The notes beneath the pieces were generated by a model. It was not told where the DNA came from, did not search any database, and was given only the letters and a program-made list of their open reading frames with translations. Positions 58,982 to 64,000 of a stretch of 64,000 nt of DNA are shown piece after piece. Numbering within the stretch: position 1 is the stretch's first letter; each line of letters opens with the position of its first letter. A program made the position numbers and the translations under genes. Origin of the DNA: Megalobrama amblycephala (taxonomy: Eukaryota; Chordata; Actinopteri; Cypriniformes; Xenocyprididae); contig NC_063061.1 in the NCBI RefSeq assembly GCF_018812025.1, positions 32,738,166 to 32,802,165 of the forward strand. The letters are read 5' to 3'.

Positions 58982-59499
58982 TGAGTTTCATGTTTAACAC
59001 TCGCAAGTAAATGCTTAAGAATAAGCATAAACTGGAATTAGACCGATTTCATCTAAGAAGATAATTAGTTAAAAATTAACAAGTGAAGTTTGATCTTTTG
59101 ACAAAGGAAAATTTTATTTTAAATTTATCTTGATCATTTCTAAAACATCTTGAACATTAGTTCATTAAATTATCATCTATATCACAAAAAAAAGTTTTTT
59201 TTTTTTAGCTTAGCTGTTCAGTGAAGCATTGAGAACATATTGGAAATGCGTTCTTGTGTTGAAATCACTCAAGAGACTATATGAATGTTCATGAGCTGAT
59301 TTATGGTGTTTGAAACTGTGAACAAAATATATCAAAATCATTCAAGTTGTGGTATGGGGTAGGCTAGCTTATGGTTGAATGGGGTTTATTAATAGTTGTT
59401 TGTTGTATCTATGGCATCTTAAATGTTTTGTGTAATGTAATGATTGCGCATTTTGAAAATATGTGAAATAAAAATTTTAGTTCACCTGACTCATTTAGT

Positions 59500-59800
59500 G
59501 TATTTTTATTTATTTATTTATTTATTTATTTTATTTCTGCTAAATCTATTCATTACATCTAAATAAATCACAAGTTCATTTTATTAATATTTCTCACATT
59601 TATACAATGTAGAGTGTGATTTCAATGCATCACCTCTAAACAGCAAGACTAAAAACAAGTTGCATGTGATATGAATATTTATTGCCATTGTTTCACAAAT
59701 GCATCATATGTGCAATGAAAATAGTTAAACTCTACAAAGAAATAAAACATTCCTTCATAAATCATAGTTTTATGGCAACACACTAGTTTTCTGAACTATT
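59500..59800. repeat. (TTTA)n tract and minus-strand 3' flank relic
   Basis: (TTTA)n at about 59503-59531. 59570-59800 matches the region downstream of minus-strand genes C, D and E (TTTCAATGCATCACC, TTTTATGGCAACA..CTAGTTTTCT), so another gene copy may once have stood here. Confidence 0.55.
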
Positions 59801-60540
59801 ATTTTCTTACATCTGTATGAGATGACCATGCACTGCTTGAGCGATGATGCTGACATGAGCATTTTCACATTGTTGCTGTACTGCTCAGTTCACCTCATAT
59901 ACAATGTGCAGTACAAGAGAGGACCAATACAGGGTTTTGTAAAACAAGCAACACTTAAAATGCAATACACAACAATTTTGACCAATAATTTTTTTCTGCT
60001 GACAAAACAATGCAAAAAATCTTTCCATGAAATTTCATTAGAAAAAAAAGTCTAGACAATAGCGCTGCTGTGAAAAAGGTCTATGTTCTTCTACAAGACA
60101 CATTACATTTTGTTTATTAAGCACCAAAGGCTACAGTGTACCTTTAACTGATTTAAATTCACTGTGTTTATCAAACTGTAAGAACTGTGATTTTATTTTT
60201 ATTGAGAGAAATCTAAATCTGACAACTTGCATTGAGCTGCTCGGACAGAACTGGAGTTCTGGAGTTTTTTAAGGTAAATCTTTATCTGTCTTAACAATAC
60301 GCATTTTATTAATAATAGACTACTTGTACCATCTTACTTTAAAATGAAATCAAAATTTATATCAAAATCAACAACATCATTAACATAAAACAGTTGAAGG
60401 AGTCCAGAAGGTAAATATAATTGCAAACTCCTTAGCAGAAATTTGAAGTTCCCCAAAACAAACATATTTGTTTCAAACAGATCTTATCTTGGCTGTCTTG
60501 TATCTAATTTTATAAAGGTTAGATAGTTTAATAGGGATTG
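59801..60540. other. intergenic upstream of gene H
   Basis: 60380-60540 shares homology with the distal promoter regions at 36.3, 48.2 and 54.7-54.9 kb. Otherwise nothing recognised. Confidence 0.5.
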
Positions 60541-60689
60541 GTTTCCGCCAGTAGAGGGCGCTTGTGCAACTGAAGCAATGACACACATCCGAGTCTAAGA
60601 GAAGAAGAGAAGTGAGCGAGGGAAGGGAACATAAACATGAGAAGTGGAACACAGCCATTCATTCTGCTCTAAATCTGCTGTTTTAGACT
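60541..60689 (+). promoter_or_regulatory. promoter and non-coding first exon of gene H
   Basis: It contains CCAGTAGAGGGCGC (60548-60561) and then a purine-rich tract, ending TTTTAGACT before the donor GTGAGTAC at 60690. The homologous exon precedes gene F and the orphan at 48.0 kb. The transcription start is not defined. Confidence 0.65.
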
Positions 60690-61200
60690 GTGAGTACATT
60701 CATTTTATCATTTAATAGGAGAAATCTAAATCCAAACGAGTCAGTTTATTTAGCGAATCGCTCAGAAATTAAACGAAATGAACCGACTGTGTTGTACATC
60801 GTGAAATGTAAACTTATACTGATGTGATTTTCACATTACAATTTGTGAAGCTCATGAGTTGTGTTTTCATTTTATGTAATGAAACCTGGTAAGCAGTTTT
60901 TTTAATGCATATAGATCATATCTAATGTAAGAGCAACATACAAATGAGCTTTAGGGGTTGAATTGTTTCTAAACAGATTTTTGAGCAAAACACAAAGCTG
61001 GATAATTGAGAGTGATTGTAAATGTGATGATCATCTGCTAAATAAGCAACAACGACCACAATTCACTCATTTATTCATTTCCTCCAACAGCCGTTTATGA
61101 AAGTTTAAATGCTGGGGAATATTCCCATCTTCCCACAGGAGAAGAAGAAACAAGCAGGAGGAATTACTGCAGGAGAAAGTACTGACATACTATTGTAAAG

Positions 61201-62422
61201 ATGGAGTTTGAAGAAGAACCCTGCAGAATAAAAGATGAAGATACAGAGGAACAAATAGGTTGGTGTTTTCCTTCATTCTCTTTATTGACTGATGAGGAAC
61301 ATTAAGATGAAAACTGTCATATAACTATACATCTAAAACTAGATATTAACATTAAACTAGATTTGTGAACAATATTTATTTTTGTTTCTCATTTCTCATT
61401 CTTTTATTGAATTACTGAAGTTTAATATGTTGATTTTAGACCCAATGGAAGTGAATGAAGACAAACAGCAGATGTTTCAAAAAACTCAAATTTTCAAAGA
61501 TGAAGATGGTTTAGTTTCACACAGATGGAATAGTTCTACACAGAAACAAGCTGTAAAAACTGGAGTCAAAGGAGCTTTCACCTGCTCTGAGTGTGGAAGG
61601 AGTTTCAGACAGAAAGGAAAGCTTACTGTGCACATGACATCTCACACTGGAGAAAAACCGTTCACGTGCACTCAGTGCGGAGTGAGATTCTTACATAAAT
61701 CAAAGCTCAAAGTTCACTTAAGATCTCACACTGGAGAGAGGCCTTATTCATGTAATCAGTGTGGAAAGAGTTTCATTCAGAAGGGACACCTAAATGTGCA
61801 CCTGAGAGTTCACAATGAAGAAAAACCGTTAACATGCACTCAGTGTGGAAAGGGTTTCATTCAGAAAATAGAATTAAATAAGCACATGAGAATTCACACT
61901 GGAGAAAAACCATTCACATGTACTCAGTGTGGAAAGAGTTTCGCTCAGAAAAGCTCTTTCAAAGATCATCTACGCTCTCACTCTGGAGTGAGATCATTCA
62001 GCTGTGATCAGTGTGATAAAACATTTGTTGTTTCATCAAACTTGAGACAACACCTCAAAATTCATGCTGCTGTGAAGCCTCACAATTGCTCTTATTGTGG
62101 AAAGAGTTTTTCACAAATGAACTCTTTAAAAGTGCATGAGAGTATTCATACTGGTGTGAAACCTTATATGTGCTTTGACTGTGGGAAGACCTTCATTACA
62201 TCCGGTGCCTTAAAAATACATCAGAGAAGTCATACTGGAGAGAAACCTTTCAAGTGCTCACACTGTGGAAAGAGTTTCACTCAGTCTGGATACAAGAAAG
62301 ATCATGAGAGAATTCATACGGGAGAGAAACCGCACCAGTGCTCCTCATGTGGGAAGAGATTCACCTGCTCCTCTTATCTACTGACTCATAAGAAAAAGTG
62401 TTGCTCGAAAGTGTCTAAGTGA
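61201..62422 (+). CDS. FiNZ-like C2H2 zinc-finger protein, gene H, 10 fingers
   Basis: Model: exons 61201-61258 (58 nt, start MEFEEEPC) and 61440-62422, 346 residues in frame. The ATG exon starts at 61139 after CCCACAG; the intron is 181 nt with GTTGGT and TTTTAG ends. The non-coding first exon lies at about 60562-60689. After the leader DPMEVNEDKQQ come ten C2H2 fingers; finger 3 has an altered linker (HNEEKP) and finger 9 has Lys in place of the usual Leu (SGYKKDH). The last ends H-x3-C. The C-terminal set CDQCDKTF, CSYCGKSF, CFDCGKTF, CSHCGKSF, CSSCGKRF is shared with B, D, F and G. Two AATAAA signals follow (62506, 62514). Likely a nuclear DNA-binding repressor; target unknown. Confidence 0.92.
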
Positions 62423-62875
62423 GTCTAATTTGAAATTTAGATTAAGCCAAAGATTGTAAGGCTTGGTTTTCCTGCTAAAACAAAAGCTGAAATCAGACAC
62501 CCTGAAATAAAACAATAAAACTCATTAATTTGGAGAGAAGATCTCAACAACACCACCTTGCCCCAAATTCTCTTCTCACTTTTTAGGATTGTAAAGATTT
62601 ACAATTCTTTTGTTCTGGTCTGGGTATTTAAGGGAATATAGCATAGCAGCCATTTGGGAAATTCTGTAGCCAGAAGACCCCCATGCAGTGATGGGTGAGT
62701 GTCTTAAAAACACTCACACACCACTGTGTGTATGCATTTATTACTGTTAGAGTCATCTTTGACCAATTAATGTTATGTATTTATTATTTCTGAACTGGTT
62801 TCTAATTGTGTAATCGGCAATGCATTTTAACCTGACAAATAAAATGTTTTTGTTGATTCATTCTGTATTATTCTT

Positions 62876-63655
62876 AAAGTATTAGTTCACTTTCAAATGA
62901 AAATTAGCCCAAGCTTTACTGACCCTAAAGCCATCCTAGGTGTATATAACTTCCTTCTTTCTCAGAAACACTCTTGGAGATATTTTAATAAATACACTGA
63001 TGCATCCAAGCTTTATAATGGCAGTGAACGGGACCCACGAGTATGAGCTGAAGAAAGTGATTCCATCCACATCCATCCATCATAAACGTGTACACACGTC
63101 TCCAGGGGGGTTACTCAAGGCCTTCTGAATCGAAGCAATGTGTTTGTGTTGTTACTTGCGCTGTGCTACGAAATTTTGTGTCTGTGTGTACTTTGTCTGT
63201 TTCAGGTATGAATTTCGATTGGAGGATCCACCTGTTAATCTGCTGACGTAAGGTTCTGATTTCGGGGTTCGTGCCACCAATCGCCAGTCACGGAGCAGTT
63301 TATGAATGGCTCAATCTTCAATAGTGACAGTCGAAACAGACTCTGGGTTGGGAGAATGCATGCTCTGTGAGGATGCTTTTCTCATTCGAGAGACCAGTGT
63401 AAAAGACTAATCAATGTAAAAAATGTATCCATATTTAACAAGTTATGAAGTAAAATATCTAGCTTCCACCAGAACGAAGAATGTGTAAAACTCTTGCAGT
63501 TCAAAAAGCTTGCGGTATGTCCTACACCTTCCCTATTCAACTTACGGAAAAAGTGTAACTGGCGTGACATCAGTTTACACTTTCTTCGTAACTTGAATAC
63601 TGAAGGCGGTCTGGCGGAAGCTAGATATTTTACTTCATAACTTGTTAAAAAGAAA
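62876..63655. mobile_element. MITE fragments, including an inverted repeat
   Basis: 62876-63140 starts AAAGTATTAGTTCACTTTCA, related to the ends at 13836 and 46040. 63430-63655 has arms AACAAGTTATGAAGTAAAAT / ATTTTACTTCATAACTTGTT. Whether these belong to one element is unclear. Confidence 0.55.
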
Positions 63656-63689
63656 AAGAAAAAATAAAATCCATATTTTCAGCAGGCCT

Positions 63690-63936
63690 TTATTAACCCC
63701 CCTGGAGCCGTGTGGAGTACACGTAGCACTGAACCCTGAGGCACTCCAGTAGCTAGATGTTGCGATACCTCAACCTTACACGACACCCTGAAGGACCTAC
63801 CTGAGAGGTAGGACTTGAACCACTGGAGTGTCATTCCTGAGATGCCTTTCATCATGAGGGTTGACAGGAGGATTTGGTGGTTAGCGGTGTTTATCTTCAG
63901 CGCAGAAATTCTATGTTGACACTTCAAATGTTGCAA
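63690..63936 (-). mobile_element. LINE reverse-transcriptase fragment
   Basis: The minus frame reads INTANHQILLSTL, WFKSYLSGRSFRV and GVPQGSVLR, consecutive RT motifs of fish non-LTR elements. It is truncated on both sides. Confidence 0.75.
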
Positions 63937-64000
63937 AAATTGGTTTGGAAATACTTTGTTGAGAAAAGGGCTTTATCGCAAATAAATGTGGGGTCACATG

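Overview
This window is vertebrate, specifically teleost, and the mix of repeats suggests a cyprinid fish (inference from repeat types; no search was run). It has no bacterial-style operons. It carries spliced C2H2 zinc-finger genes with a short acidic N-terminal exon resembling the fish FiNZ domain, one nearly pristine Ty3/gypsy LTR retrotransposon, a DIRS-like element, hAT-type and Tc1-like non-autonomous elements, LINE fragments and several fold-back elements.

Zinc-finger genes. Eight related loci occur: a 5'-end fragment running off the left edge (minus, 1-300), gene B (plus, 2211-3524), a broken copy C (minus, 9272-10512), its intact duplicate D (minus, 33374-34515), E (minus, 39184-40357), F (minus, 51404-54023), G (plus, 57751-58981) and H (plus, 61201-62422). 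Each has an ATG exon whose coding part is exactly 58 nt (start MEF-E/K-E-E/D-PC), a phase-1 GT-AG intron, and one large exon carrying 8 to 12 fingers. All six intact models come out in frame. Three loci also show a non-coding first exon with a splice donor further upstream. Remnants of lost copies lie between them (4471-4565, 56295-56385, 59570-59800, promoter pieces near 36.2 kb and 48.1 kb). The cluster therefore grew and decayed by duplication.

Mobile DNA. 18631-27857 is a Ty3/gypsy element with 1.3-kb LTRs differing at only about three positions, a tRNA-His-like primer site, gag, a -1 frameshift signal with a well-formed pseudoknot, pol (PR-RT-RH-IN) and a polypurine tract. Its LTR holds both an intron-bearing and a precisely spliced version of the same sequence. 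7625-8942 and 11397-12687 are two opposite copies of an unusual hairpin-rich element with CCCACATGG ends and 2-bp target duplications; an empty site exists at about 33.01 kb. 41620-43913 is a deleted DIRS-like element with inverted terminal repeats and an internal complementary region, inserted in a fold-back MITE.

Layout: 1-4.6 kb ZNF genes A/B; 4.6-7.6 kb nested repeats; 7.6-12.7 kb hairpin elements around pseudogene C; 12.7-18.6 kb repeats; 18.6-27.9 kb gypsy element; 28.6-32.3 kb tandemly duplicated repeats; 33.4-40.4 kb ZNF genes D and E; 41-51 kb repeats and DIRS; 51.4-62.5 kb ZNF genes F, G, H; then MITE and LINE fragments. FiNZ-type zinc-finger proteins are thought to bind and silence transposons, so a young LTR element beside a fast-changing finger cluster fits an arms race, but binding cannot be shown from sequence alone.
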